Source of the DNA: Alloalcanivorax gelatiniphagus
GTDB taxonomy: Bacteria > Pseudomonadota > Gammaproteobacteria > Pseudomonadales > Alcanivoracaceae
Reading direction: 5' to 3'
Length of the DNA stretch: 64,000 bases
Assembly: GCF_005938655.1 (NCBI RefSeq)
Contig: NZ_VCQT01000008.1
Span: 34,241-98,240, forward strand
Shown here: piece after piece, positions 6,330 through 14,371 of the stretch
How positions within the stretch are numbered: position 1 is the first letter of the stretch
Layout of the letters: every line of letters begins with the position of its first letter
Notes under the pieces: model-generated
The model's input: the letters and a program-made list of their open reading frames with translations, nothing else
Databases searched by the model: none
Told to the model about the DNA's origin: nothing
Position numbers and translations under genes: made by a program

Positions 6330-8757
6330 AGGGAGACGGCCGGTCGCTCCCGGCAAACGGCCGGTCGCCGCCGGCGATGCCGCGCAGGGCGGCGTTCAAT
6401 GCCTGGTTAAGCCGCTGCAGATTCACCGGCTTGGCGATATGACCGATCATGCCGGCATCGTGGCAAGCGGCGATTTTCTCCGGCACCGCATGGGCGGTAA
6501 GCGCGATCACCGGGATCACCGGCAGCCGCCCTTCCCGTTGCAGCCGATGGATGGCACGGGTGGTTTCGAAGCCATCCGGGTCCGGCATCTCACAATCCAT
6601 CAGCACCAGATCGAAACCGTCCGGGCGGGCCAGCAGGGTGGCCAGCGCCTCGGCGCCGCTTTCCGCGGTTTCGCACTCATGGCCGAGCTTGCGGCACAGC
6701 CCCTCCGCCACCAGCAGGTTGACGTGATTGTCGTCGACGATCAGCAGGCGCGCCGCCGGGCCGGTTTCCAGGGCCGGCGCCGTGGGAGCGCGGTCGCCGG
6801 TGGCCGCCGCTGGCAGCGGTAAGCGCACCCAGAACAGGGAACCCTGGTATTCCTGGCTTTCCACTCCGATTTGCCCGCCCATGATCTCCGCCAACTGACG
6901 GCAGATCGCCAGCCCCAGGCCGCTGCCGCCGTCGGTGTGGTGACGGCGCTGGCCGGAGCCGGCCTGCTGGAAGAAGGTGAACAGCATGGGCAACTGGGCG
7001 CTGGCGATACCGATACCGGTGTCGCGGACCTCGAACAGCACATAGTCCCGGTTGGCCTCTTCGCGGCGGGCGCTCACATCGATGGCGCCGTCGTCGGTGA
7101 ACTTCACCGCGTTGCCGATCAGGTTGACCAGAATCTGCCGCAGCCGCACCGGGTCGCCGACGCAATATTCTCCCAGCGACGGGTCCAGGGTCAGGCGCAG
7201 CTCGGTGGCCCGGCTGCGGGCGCTTTGTTGGAACGGGGTGATGCATTCTAGCAGCAGGGCCGGCAGGTCGAAGGGGGTTTGGTCGATGGGCATCTTGCCG
7301 GCGTCGAGGCGGGAATAGTCGAGCACATCGTCGATCAGTTCGATCAGCGCGGCGCCGGATTGCTCGATCACGTGCAGGTGGCGGCGCTGGCCGTCGTCCA
7401 GGGCGGAATCGCGCAGCATGTCCACGGTGCCGATGATGCTGTTCAGTGGCGTGCGGATCTCGTGGCTGATCACCGCCAGGAATTCGCCCCGGGCACTGAG
7501 CGCCGCGTTCAGCTCCCGGGTGCGTTCCTCCACGCGCCGTTCCAGGGCCTCGTTGGTCTCCAGCTGAATCCGCTCATTGTCGCTTTTCAGCGTGGTCATG
7601 CGGTGGGCCAGGGCAAGAGAGAGCAGCAGGGCCTCGACGAAGGTCCCCAGTTGCAGGGCGTTCTCGATCATCCAGTGGCCGGGAACCAGGTTGAAGGTTT
7701 TGAGAATGTAGATGGCGCCGGTCACCGCCAGGGTGGCGAACGCGATCAGAAAGAACAGCGCCGGGCGGTAGCCCTGGCGGAACTGCCACAGGGCCAGGGC
7801 GGCGGCGATAAAGGGCCAGGGGAAGGCGAGGGCCGCCGAGAACTGGATAAAGAAGTCGAAATAGGGGATCGCCAGCGGTGCGCTCAGGGCCACCACCACG
7901 GCGCTCAATGTCAGCCACAGGTTCAGGGTCGGCGCCCGTTTACGCAGCTCCAGGAACGAGCAGGAAAACAGCATCGCCAGGGACAGGGTGAGCAGGTTCA
8001 ACACCGCCAGGGAATATTGGTTCCAGTCCGGGGCGCCGGGCCATAGCCAGCGGTACGCCAGGCCTTCCCGGGCGAACAGATTGATGCCGAAGCTGGCCAG
8101 ATAGAACACATACCAAAGGTAGCTGGGCTCGCGGATCGACAGAAAGATCAGCAGGTTGAACAGGCACATGATGGCCATGGCGCCAAAATAGAAGCCCTGA
8201 AAGAAGCTCAGGCCGCCGTCGGCCAGGTTGAAGCTGTCCGACGAGCGCAGCGACAGGGGAAAATCGATCACGTTCTTGCCGTGCGCCCGGAACAGCAGAA
8301 AACGCTTGCTATCCGGGGGCAGGATCAGAGGAAAAACCAACTGATGGTGGGCCAGGGGGCGCTGATCAAAGGGTACCTGGTCGCCGCCGACCCAGTGGTC
8401 CAGCAGCTGGCCCCGGGGGTCGAACAGATAAAGGTCAAGCCGGTCCAGGTGGGGGCGGGCGGCGTTCAGGTACCAGCGGTCATCGGCGGATCGGTTGGTC
8501 AGCGACAACAAAAACCACTGGTCGCCGTCCCGGAAACCCAGCGTCGGGTAGTTGGCGGTGAGCCGCTGGCCGCCGCCGTCACGCAGCCGCGCCAGGGCCT
8601 GGTCCGGGGTCAGCCGCTGGCCCGCCGCGTCCAGCCAGCGCAGCGCCGGTGCCGCTTCGTAGTGCTCCTGCTGGCCGTCCAGGGTGAGGGCGGCGCACGG
8701 AGCACCCAGCGCCCCGGCCAACATCACCAGGACGAATCTGAAAAATAGCCGCCTCAT
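6328..8757 (-). CDS. hybrid sensor histidine kinase with 7TMR-DISM sensor
   Basis: An 809-residue inner-membrane kinase. A signal-like N-terminus is followed by a periplasmic 7TMR-DISM extracellular domain (about 25-165), a run of seven hydrophobic helices (about 180-385) and a short coiled coil. Next come HisKA with H-E-I-R-T-P-L-N near residue 433, HATPase_c with N, G1 and G2 boxes to about 650, and a receiver domain (about 670-790) with its Asp near 720. There is no HPt domain, so an external phosphotransfer protein or response regulator elsewhere is expected. DISM domains often sense carbohydrates or other small ligands; the ligand here is unknown. The gene is convergent with the MoxR/VWA pair and divergent from the barrel gene. 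Confidence 0.9.
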   Translation of the reverse strand: MRRLFFRFVLVMLAGALGAPCAALTLDGQQEHYEAAPALRWLDAAGQRLTPDQALARLRDGGGQRLTANYPTLGFRDGDQWFLLSLTNRSADDRWYLNAARPHLDRLDLYLFDPRGQLLDHWVGGDQVPFDQRPLAHHQLVFPLILPPDSKRFLLFRAHGKNVIDFPLSLRSSDSFNLADGGLSFFQGFYFGAMAIMCLFNLLIFLSIREPSYLWYVFYLASFGINLFAREGLAYRWLWPGAPDWNQYSLAVLNLLTLSLAMLFSCSFLELRKRAPTLNLWLTLSAVVVALSAPLAIPYFDFFIQFSAALAFPWPFIAAALALWQFRQGYRPALFFLIAFATLAVTGAIYILKTFNLVPGHWMIENALQLGTFVEALLLSLALAHRMTTLKSDNERIQLETNEALERRVEERTRELNAALSARGEFLAVISHEIRTPLNSIIGTVDMLRDSALDDGQRRHLHVIEQSGAALIELIDDVLDYSRLDAGKMPIDQTPFDLPALLLECITPFQQSARSRATELRLTLDPSLGEYCVGDPVRLRQILVNLIGNAVKFTDDGAIDVSARREEANRDYVLFEVRDTGIGIASAQLPMLFTFFQQAGSGQRRHHTDGGSGLGLAICRQLAEIMGGQIGVESQEYQGSLFWVRLPLPAAATGDRAPTAPALETGPAARLLIVDDNHVNLLVAEGLCRKLGHECETAESGAEALATLLARPDGFDLVLMDCEMPDPDGFETTRAIHRLQREGRLPVIPVIALTAHAVPEKIAACHDAGMIGHIAKPVNLQRLNQALNAALRGIAGGDRPFAGSDRPSP

Positions 8758-8788
8758 TTGATCCCTTCCCCACCGGCTCGCTGCTGAA

Positions 8789-8804
8789 TGTGATCACTGT
8801 CACG
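8789..8804. promoter_or_regulatory. candidate CRP/Vfr binding site
   Basis: TGTGATCACTGTCACG matches TGTGA-N6-TCACA at nine of ten conserved positions. It lies in the gap between the divergent kinase (start 8757) and the outer-membrane barrel gene (start 8895), so it could act on either. Confidence 0.5.
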
Positions 8805-8894
8805 CTCCTTTTACCGTATTTAACGGGCCTTGCGGAGCAGCGCCAACCCCCTCTGGTCAAATCTTCTTGATCACCAATGCAAAAGGAGACGCAT

Positions 8895-9446
8895 ATGAAG
8901 GTCAGAATTCTCGGTAAGGCAATGGTACTGTCCTGTTCCCTGGTGGCCGGCGGCGCCTTCGCCGCGGGGCCCTACGTGGGGGCCAACTACAGCCAGATTC
9001 AGTACGATAACGACAAGTACGATACCGATACCCTCAAGCTGGACACGGCGGTGGTGCGCGCCGGTTTCGAGTTCAACGACTACCTGGGGCTGGAGGCCCG
9101 TGGTGGCATGGGGGTCAGTGAAGATTCCCAGGGTATTCTGGATTTCGATCTGGACCACATGTACGGCGCCTACCTGAAGCTGTCCGCGCCGCTCTCCGAA
9201 ACCGTTCACCCCTATGTGATCGGTGGCTACACCAAGATGAAAGGCACCGTGAAAGCCGAGGGCACCGTGGCCGGCGTCAACTACTCGGTGGATGACGATG
9301 AGCACTATGAGGGCGAATCCTACGGCGCCGGTCTCGATTTCAATCTCACCGACACGGTCGGCGCCAACCTGGAATACATGCGCTACTACGACCAGGACGA
9401 CGAGGAAATCTCCGGCATCAGCGTGGGCCTGCGCTCCGCCTTCTGA
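8895..9446 (+). CDS. outer membrane beta-barrel protein
   Basis: A 183-residue exported protein. A Sec signal peptide with positive start (MKVR), hydrophobic core and AFA-A cleavage site ends near residue 24. The mature part has alternating amphipathic strands, acidic loops (DNDKYDTD, DDDEHYEGE) and a terminal aromatic residue in RSAF, typical of small OmpA/OmpX- or Opa-like eight-stranded barrels. AAGGAG sits 6-7 bp before ATG 8895. Function is unknown; adhesion or envelope integrity is possible. A CRP-type site lies 90 bp upstream. Confidence 0.8.
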   Translation: MKVRILGKAMVLSCSLVAGGAFAAGPYVGANYSQIQYDNDKYDTDTLKLDTAVVRAGFEFNDYLGLEARGGMGVSEDSQGILDFDLDHMYGAYLKLSAPLSETVHPYVIGGYTKMKGTVKAEGTVAGVNYSVDDDEHYEGESYGAGLDFNLTDTVGANLEYMRYYDQDDEEISGISVGLRSAF

Positions 9447-9474
9447 CCTCCGGGCAAATCAATCCGACCCCACC

Positions 9475-9498
9475 GCGCCGGCCCCGTGCCGGCGCTTT
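9475..9498. terminator. probable terminator between convergent genes
   Basis: GCGCCGGC pairs perfectly with GCCGGCGC across five bases and is followed by only three T residues on the plus strand. It lies between the barrel gene and the ABC1 kinase gene, both ending here. Confidence 0.5.
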
Positions 9499-9509
9499 CC
9501 GTTGCGCGG

Positions 9510-10829
9510 TCAGGCCGCCCGCTGTTCGAGGATGCGCCGCAGACGCGGCCGCAGGGCGCTGGCCACGCCCAGGGACTTCAGCGTCCAGTAGTGGCCGCCC
9601 ACCACGCGCTGCACCAGCAGCGTCCGGGAGCTGGGCTGGAACTTGAGCATTTCCTCCCAGGGGGTGGCGCGGGCCTTCTTCACCACGTCCTGGTGCACCC
9701 GGGCGGTGGCGAAGTCGTAGGGGGTGTCGGTGACCCCCTGCAGCAGCAACGGTACCCAGGCGTCGTAGAAATCGTCGCCGACCCGGGTGTCGGCGCGGCG
9801 CGCACCGATCTCCAGCAGCGCCTGATCCAGCCGCGCCCAGTCCTCCTCCAGGGCGGCGTCGGTGAGCGTGGCCATCAGCGCCACGTCCTCCTCCGGCAGC
9901 CGTTTCACGGCGCCGAAATCGTAGAACACGATGCTGCCGTCGGTGCGGAACGCGAAGTTGCCCGGGTGCGGGTCGCAGTGCACCGCGTGCAGCTGGAAAA
10001 TCTGCCGGGCGAGCAGGTCGAACAGGCGCTCTCCCAGCCGGTTGCGCAGGCTCTGGTCGAAGCCGTTCTGGTCGTTGACCTGATCCAGCGGCGTGCCTTC
10101 TTCCAGGCTCAGGGTCAGCACCGTGGCGCCGGACAGCCCGTCGAACACGCGCGGTATCACCACGTCCGTATCGGCGTCGTGGAAGTCGCGGAACTGGCGC
10201 AGGTTGTCCGCCTCGCGGTGATAATCCAACTCCTCGTCCAGTTGCTGGCGGATCTCCCGGAACACCGCGTCCAGGGCGCGCTCGTCCACCCGCAGCAGGC
10301 TGCCCAGCTTGAGGATGCGCCGCAGGTGTTTCATGTCCGAGTCGATGGAATTTTTCACCGCCGGGTACTGCACCTTCACCACCACCGGCTCGCCCTCCAG
10401 GGTGGTGGCCCGGTGCACCTGGCCGATGGAGGCGGCGGCGAACGGCGTTTCCTCAAAGTCCGCGAAACGTTCCGCCACCGGGCCGCCCAGTTCTTTTTCC
10501 AACTGGCGGCGGATCACGTGGAAGGGCATGGGGGCGGAGGCATTCTGCAGCACCGCCAGTTGCTCGCTGATTTCCCGGGGCAGCACGTCCTGCATCTGCG
10601 AGGCGATCTGTCCCACCTTCATCACCGCCCCTTTCATCTGCCCCAGGGTGGTGGCCACTTCCCGGCCGATATGGCGCATCAACTCCTCGCGGCTGGCCTG
10701 GCGGTCCTGGTCCGACTGAAACCAGCCCCGGACCTGCTGGCCCGCCACCCGGGTGGCGATGGAGGTGGTCATGCCGGTGAGTTTCCAGAACCTGCCGCCG
10801 GTGGAGGCGGGCCGGTCGCGTTTGGCCAT
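9510..10829 (-). CDS. ABC1/AarF-family atypical kinase
   Basis: A 439-residue protein of the ABC1 (UbiB-like) family. Diagnostic motifs in order are KxGQ in the N-terminal extension (MKVGQIASQMQD), the Ala-rich loop AAASIGQVHRA, the VKVQYP lysine, CDPHPGNF and YDFGAVK as the Mg-binding equivalent of DFG. UbiB itself has C-terminal membrane helices, which are absent here. This is therefore more likely a soluble paralogue than the ubiquinone protein; a role in lipid or quinone biology is family-based inference. ATG 10829 is chosen because residues upstream of it are low-quality translation of a REP-containing gap. Confidence 0.82.
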   Translation of the reverse strand: MAKRDRPASTGGRFWKLTGMTTSIATRVAGQQVRGWFQSDQDRQASREELMRHIGREVATTLGQMKGAVMKVGQIASQMQDVLPREISEQLAVLQNASAPMPFHVIRRQLEKELGGPVAERFADFEETPFAAASIGQVHRATTLEGEPVVVKVQYPAVKNSIDSDMKHLRRILKLGSLLRVDERALDAVFREIRQQLDEELDYHREADNLRQFRDFHDADTDVVIPRVFDGLSGATVLTLSLEEGTPLDQVNDQNGFDQSLRNRLGERLFDLLARQIFQLHAVHCDPHPGNFAFRTDGSIVFYDFGAVKRLPEEDVALMATLTDAALEEDWARLDQALLEIGARRADTRVGDDFYDAWVPLLLQGVTDTPYDFATARVHQDVVKKARATPWEEMLKFQPSSRTLLVQRVVGGHYWTLKSLGVASALRPRLRRILEQRAA

Positions 10830-10953
10830 GATCTGCTCACAAGTGGAATCGATGGGGCCAAGACTAGCACGAAAGTTCCGCCCGCCAAGGTGGCGCCAGC
10901 GCCCGCACCCGCCGGGCGGGAAATCGCTCCCCAGCCGCCCCGGGCCGTCTTGG

Positions 10954-10975
10954 TCGCGACTGAAGTCGCTCCTAC
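10954..10975. repeat. single REP-like element
   Basis: TCGCGACTGAAGTCGCTCCTAC is an inverse-orientation copy of the REP-like palindrome, in the gap between the ABC1 kinase start and the phasin terminator. No inverted partner is seen nearby. Confidence 0.75.
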
Positions 10976-11029
10976 AACAGGGGGGGGCTGGAAGGGGGGC
11001 TTTGGCTGGAGAAAGCAAAGCGATGACGC

Positions 11030-11055
11030 AAAAAAAGGGGCCCTATCAGGGCCCC
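11030..11055 (-). terminator. intrinsic terminator of the phasin-like gene
   Basis: Read on the minus strand, GGGGCCCT and AGGGCCCC form an 8-bp stem with a three-base loop followed by seven T residues. It lies 35 bp after the stop of the phasin-like gene. Confidence 0.85.
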
Positions 11056-11089
11056 GCCAAAGGAGAGTAGGCAGAAAGAATCGAAAGAA

Positions 11090-11545
11090 TCAGGCGTCGG
11101 TTTGCTGCTCGGCGTTTCCGGGCTTGCCGGCGCTGGCTTGCTCGCCGGCGGCCAGCAGTTCCTCGAACAGGCGGCGGCCGCGCTCGCGCACGGTGGCCAC
11201 GGCGCCGGTGCCGGCCAGCAGCAGTTCATTGCTGGTGTCCGCGTCTTCGCCGCGAACCTGCTTGCCGGTGTCCACGCACCGCTCGTACAGCTCATGGCGC
11301 TTGTGGGGCGCCTCTTCGATCAGTTTGCGAGCACTCACTACGGTGCTGTCCACCAGGCCACGGCCGGCCAGCAGCAGAGCGGGCTTGCCTTCGGCGCTTT
11401 CGCCGTAGGCCTCGGTACCGCTGCGCAGGTACTTCTCGTAGAGTTCCTCGGAACCTTCGCCGGCCTTGCTGTAGGCGCCCAGGCCAGCCAGGTAAACTTT
11501 GTTGCCCCATTGACGGGCACGGGTCAGGAAATTCACATCAGCCAT
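11090..11545 (-). CDS. phasin-like (PHA granule-associated) protein
   Basis: A 151-residue, helix-rich protein. The opening WGNKVYLAGLGAYSKAGEG resembles the conserved W-x-x-G-L-G-A-Y/F segment of PhaF/PhaI-type phasins, which coat polyhydroxyalkanoate granules. The rest is charged and amphipathic, with two similar segments (KPALLLAGRGLVDSTV and NELLLAGTGAVATV) that suggest an internal duplication. No PHA synthase gene is in the window, so a role at PHA or other lipid inclusions is inference. A strong terminator follows it. Confidence 0.6.
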   Translation of the reverse strand: MADVNFLTRARQWGNKVYLAGLGAYSKAGEGSEELYEKYLRSGTEAYGESAEGKPALLLAGRGLVDSTVVSARKLIEEAPHKRHELYERCVDTGKQVRGEDADTSNELLLAGTGAVATVRERGRRLFEELLAAGEQASAGKPGNAEQQTDA

Positions 11546-11702
11546 ACGTTATCCTCCTTAACATCGCTGGCCGCAGCATAGGCCGGGTGCCGGAGAGAAG
11601 CTGGTGGGTTGTCGAACAATCCAACAGGCGGTGGCCGGGCGGCCCGCCGGGCTGTGACCCACCTCCCAGGCCGGGCGCCGAGTCCGACGTGGCGGTGAGG
11701 CC

Positions 11703-11716
11703 TGTACGCCCGTACA
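11703..11716. promoter_or_regulatory. 14-bp perfect palindrome, candidate operator
   Basis: TGTACG-CC-CGTACA lies between the phasin-like gene (start 11545) and the hypothetical gene at 11812, which diverge from each other. It may be a regulator site for either gene. Nothing else in this 267-bp gap is recognisable. Confidence 0.35.
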
Positions 11717-11791
11717 CTCAACGGACGCTCGTAAGGGCCGCGCCTGGCCCCTCCGAACCATCGCGCCACGCCGCGTGATCCAGACGTTTTC

Positions 11792-11831
11792 ATGGTCGAG
11801 AAAAGCATCGCATGATCGAAAAAAGCATCGC
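11792..11831 (+). repeat. 20-bp tandem duplication of the translation start, creating a 7-codon upstream ORF
   Basis: Two 20-base units, 18 of 20 identical, each begin with ATG (11792 and 11812). The first unit encodes MVEKSIA and stops at TGA 11813-11815, overlapping the ATG of the second unit (ATGA). The second unit is the start of the real gene (MIEKSIA...). The upstream ORF could couple translation. Confidence 0.7.
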
Positions 11832-12192
11832 CAAGGTGCCCAGCCGGATCTGGGCCAGCGGACGCCCCGCCCGCGCCCGGCAGTGGGACGCGGAATTCAA
11901 TGTGGCCGCCTGGGCACGGCTGTCCGGGCAAGCCGGCACGGTCCAGTTGGTGGTGCGCTACCTGGATGCCCGCAACGACCATGTGGTGCTGGTGGACGCC
12001 GCCGAGTCCCGTGGGGACGGCAGTGCGCTGCTGTCCGGCACGGTGCGCCTGCGCTTCACCGATGACGTGGAGCAGGTTCAGCTGTGCCTGCGCCTGTCCG
12101 ACCCGGCCATGCGCTACGTGGTCGAGGAGCTGTACATGCAGCGCCGTGGCACCGCCCTGCGGCCCCAGGACAAGTTGATTTCCAATTACTGA
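11812..12192 (+). CDS. conserved hypothetical protein
   Basis: A 126-residue protein of no family I recognise. It has no signal peptide or membrane segment. Alternating strands (TVQLVVRYLD, HVVLVDA, GTVRLRF, VEQVQLCLRL) suggest a small all-beta sandwich. Codon and GC pattern match the neighbours, which supports it being real. The start lacks a classical Shine-Dalgarno and follows a duplicated start region. Its 3' end overlaps the convergent small ORF by 7 bp. Confidence 0.6.
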   Translation: MIEKSIAKVPSRIWASGRPARARQWDAEFNVAAWARLSGQAGTVQLVVRYLDARNDHVVLVDAAESRGDGSALLSGTVRLRFTDDVEQVQLCLRLSDPAMRYVVEELYMQRRGTALRPQDKLISNY

Positions 12193-12410
12193 CCGGCCGC
12201 CCGGCAGCCGCGCGCGGCGCCCCGCGCTTGCTCTTGCTCTTGCTCTTGTTCCGGCCGTTCGGCCGGTGCTTCCAGATTATCCGTCGCCACCTGCTCACCC
12301 ACGTCCAGCAAGGATTCAGGCCAGCTCTGGAAGTCCAGGCCGGTCAGACGGTTGAGATTCTCCAATGCCCTTTCCGGGCACTTTTTATCGACTCGGATCA
12401 CCTTGTTCAT
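12186..12410 (-). CDS. small hypothetical protein with Glu-Gln repeat
   Basis: A 74-residue ORF. The N-terminal 40 residues (MNKVIRVDKKCPERALENLN and RLTGLDFQSWPESL) look like a folded, non-random small protein. The C-terminus turns into a low-complexity EQEQEQEQ tract encoded by a CTCTTG hexamer run. It overlaps the upstream plus-strand gene by 7 bp. No function is recognised. The ribosome binding site is weak, so the call rests on protein-like composition only. Confidence 0.45.
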   Translation of the reverse strand: MNKVIRVDKKCPERALENLNRLTGLDFQSWPESLLDVGEQVATDNLEAPAERPEQEQEQEQARGAARGCRAAGQ

Positions 12411-12445
12411 GGTTCGGCCACCGCCCCCTCGGTTTCCTGATGGTC

Positions 12446-12473
12446 GCGGTCAGTCACCGGGATCACTGACCGC
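12446..12473. promoter_or_regulatory. 9-bp inverted repeat with 10-base spacer
   Basis: GCGGTCAGT and ACTGACCGC are perfect inverted arms in the 323-bp gap between the small ORF (start 12410) and the AraC-type regulator (start 12733). It could be an operator or an RNA hairpin for the minus-strand small gene. The rest of the gap shows nothing recognisable. Confidence 0.4.
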
Positions 12474-12732
12474 CAGGGTTCGGGGAGCCAGAATCGTGCC
12501 ATTTCCGGATTCTCGATAAAGTCTTTTTTATCAGTGGCTTAGCGGCGACTCCCCGGAGTGGTGGCGGCGTCGGCCGCGTGACTGGACAGGAAGTGACCCA
12601 CCGCGTCACCCCGATGGCGGCGCAACCGGCCTCGATGATTGGCGATGGCCGGCGCCACGGCCCTTGCCTTGATGTAAAAGGTATAGGTATGGTGATGCCT
12701 GGCTGGTCATTTTGGGCCATAGGATAATAAGT

Positions 12733-13746
12733 ATGACGATTCTCAAAATGAGCGCGGAGGATTACACCATCTCCGCCGAATATCTGGCTTTGATGCTGGA
12801 ATTTCTGGAAAAGCGGGGCATCAGCGAGGAGCAGGCCCTGACCGGGCTGCGCATCGAAGCGGGTTGCTGGCGGGACCCCAAGGCCCGCATCACCGCCGCC
12901 GTGTTCGACCGTTTCGCGCGCCGGGCCCTGGCGCTCACCGGCGAGCCCTGGATGGGGTGGGAGCTGGGCGCCTCCATGACGTTGTCTTCCCACGGTTTTC
13001 TCGGTTACGCGGCGATGAGCAGCGATACCCTGGGGGACGCCATCGAACTGGCGGTGAAGTTCTTCCGCACCCGCAGCACCATTATCCAGCTGGAAAACTT
13101 CAACGATGGCGAGTGGGCGGTGTTGCAGGTCAATGAGATGCTGGCGCTGGGGGACCTGGCGCCGCTGGTGGTGGAGAGCCTGTTTTCCAGCTTCCACTTC
13201 ATGGCCATGCAGTTGATTCCGGATGTGGAAATTCTCGGCGAACTGCGGTTCTCCTACCCGGAGCCGGACTATTTCGGCCGCCTGCGCGCCTTGATTCCGG
13301 TGCCGGTGTTCTTCGATTGCGCCAACAGTCAGATGCGCTTCCCGGCGGAGCGCCTGCAGCGCCGGCTGCGCTTCGCCGACCCCAGGCTGGCGCAGATGGC
13401 CGCCGCCCAGTGTGAGCAGGAGATGGAGCAGATCAAGGCGCCGCCGGCGCTGCTGGGGCAGGTGCGGCGCATCATGCTGGCCGGTTCCGGCGGGTTTCCC
13501 GGCGTCGAGGACGTGGCCTCGGAGCTGCATATGTCATCGCGCACCCTGAAGCGCAAGCTGCAGCAACTGGGGACCAGTTATCAAACCCTGCTGGACGACC
13601 TGCGCAAGGGGCTGGCGGTGGAGTACCTGACCCAGAGCCCCCGGTCGGTGGACGAAATCGCCCTGGCCCTGGGCTATTCCGATGCCTCCAACTTTGCCCG
13701 CGCATTCCGGCGCTGGACCGGGCGCAGCCCCTCGGATTACCGGTAG
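12733..13746 (+). CDS. AraC-family transcriptional regulator with arabinose-binding-like N-terminal domain
   Basis: A 337-residue regulator. The long N-terminal domain (about 20-210) fits the Arabinose_bd type found in OruR-like regulators of amino-acid or lipid metabolism. The C-terminal 100 residues are the double helix-turn-helix: MSSRTLKRKLQQLGTSYQ for the first helix pair and IALALGYSDASNFARAFRRW for the second. ATG 12733 is preferred over 12712 because AGGA lies 8 bp before it. It is convergent with the MAPEG gene and overlaps it by 10 bp. The target is unknown. Confidence 0.85.
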   Translation: MTILKMSAEDYTISAEYLALMLEFLEKRGISEEQALTGLRIEAGCWRDPKARITAAVFDRFARRALALTGEPWMGWELGASMTLSSHGFLGYAAMSSDTLGDAIELAVKFFRTRSTIIQLENFNDGEWAVLQVNEMLALGDLAPLVVESLFSSFHFMAMQLIPDVEILGELRFSYPEPDYFGRLRALIPVPVFFDCANSQMRFPAERLQRRLRFADPRLAQMAAAQCEQEMEQIKAPPALLGQVRRIMLAGSGGFPGVEDVASELHMSSRTLKRKLQQLGTSYQTLLDDLRKGLAVEYLTQSPRSVDEIALALGYSDASNFARAFRRWTGRSPSDYR

Positions 13747-14132
13747 TTCAGGATCAGCTGGGCGAGTGCGCCGCCGAGGCCGCCGAGCAGCAGCGCGATG
13801 CTGGCGAGAAAACCGAGCAGGAAGCCGCGTCCGCGTTGGCGAGGCTGGTCCAGGTAGGCGTTGAAATAGAGCTGCCGGCCGACCACGAACAGCAGCCCCA
13901 GGGCGGCGGCGGCGCGGGGCTCCAGATACCAGCCGAACAGCCACAGCCCGGGCAGGAACAGCACCAGTTGCTCCACGGTATTGCCGTGGGCGCGCTGGCA
14001 GCGCTCGAACATTTCATGGCCTTGCACCGCCGGTGCCCGGATCTGGTACTTGACCCGGGCACGGCCCACCACCACGCTGAACAGTGCGCATTGCAACACG
14101 GCGACCGCGGTGATCATCGCTACCCATTCCAT
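13737..14132 (-). CDS. MAPEG family membrane protein
   Basis: A 131-residue protein with four predicted membrane helices. The segment ERCQRAHGNTVEQLVLFLP is the conserved glutathione-binding/helix-2 signature of MAPEG enzymes (microsomal glutathione transferase and eicosanoid enzymes). Bacterial members are thought to conjugate glutathione to hydrophobic electrophiles. Its 3' end overlaps the AraC gene by 10 bp. Confidence 0.82.
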   Translation of the reverse strand: MEWVAMITAVAVLQCALFSVVVGRARVKYQIRAPAVQGHEMFERCQRAHGNTVEQLVLFLPGLWLFGWYLEPRAAAALGLLFVVGRQLYFNAYLDQPRQRGRGFLLGFLASIALLLGGLGGALAQLILNYR

Positions 14133-14255
14133 GACCTTCCCCCTTGCAAGGTGATGCCTGCCTTCCCTGGTAGCGGATCGGCTTCCCTCTCATGGCCCGG
14201 GGCGCGGTGGTATGGTATTGCCCGCTGGGCTGGCCCCGCGTTGCCCGCCTGGCGC

Positions 14256-14279
14256 GCGGATAGATAGGCGGATAGATAG
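14256..14279. repeat. 12-bp perfect tandem repeat
   Basis: GCGGATAGATAG occurs twice head to tail in the 239-bp gap between the MAPEG gene and the HIT gene, about 90 bp before the HIT start. No function is evident. Confidence 0.85.
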
Positions 14280-14371
14280 AGAGTGCCGCTAATTTTTGCG
14301 TATCAATGGTACGGGACCACGCCGCCCTTGCCCAGCGCCCCAGATCAACTGTCTTTGCGGATATTTGAGTT

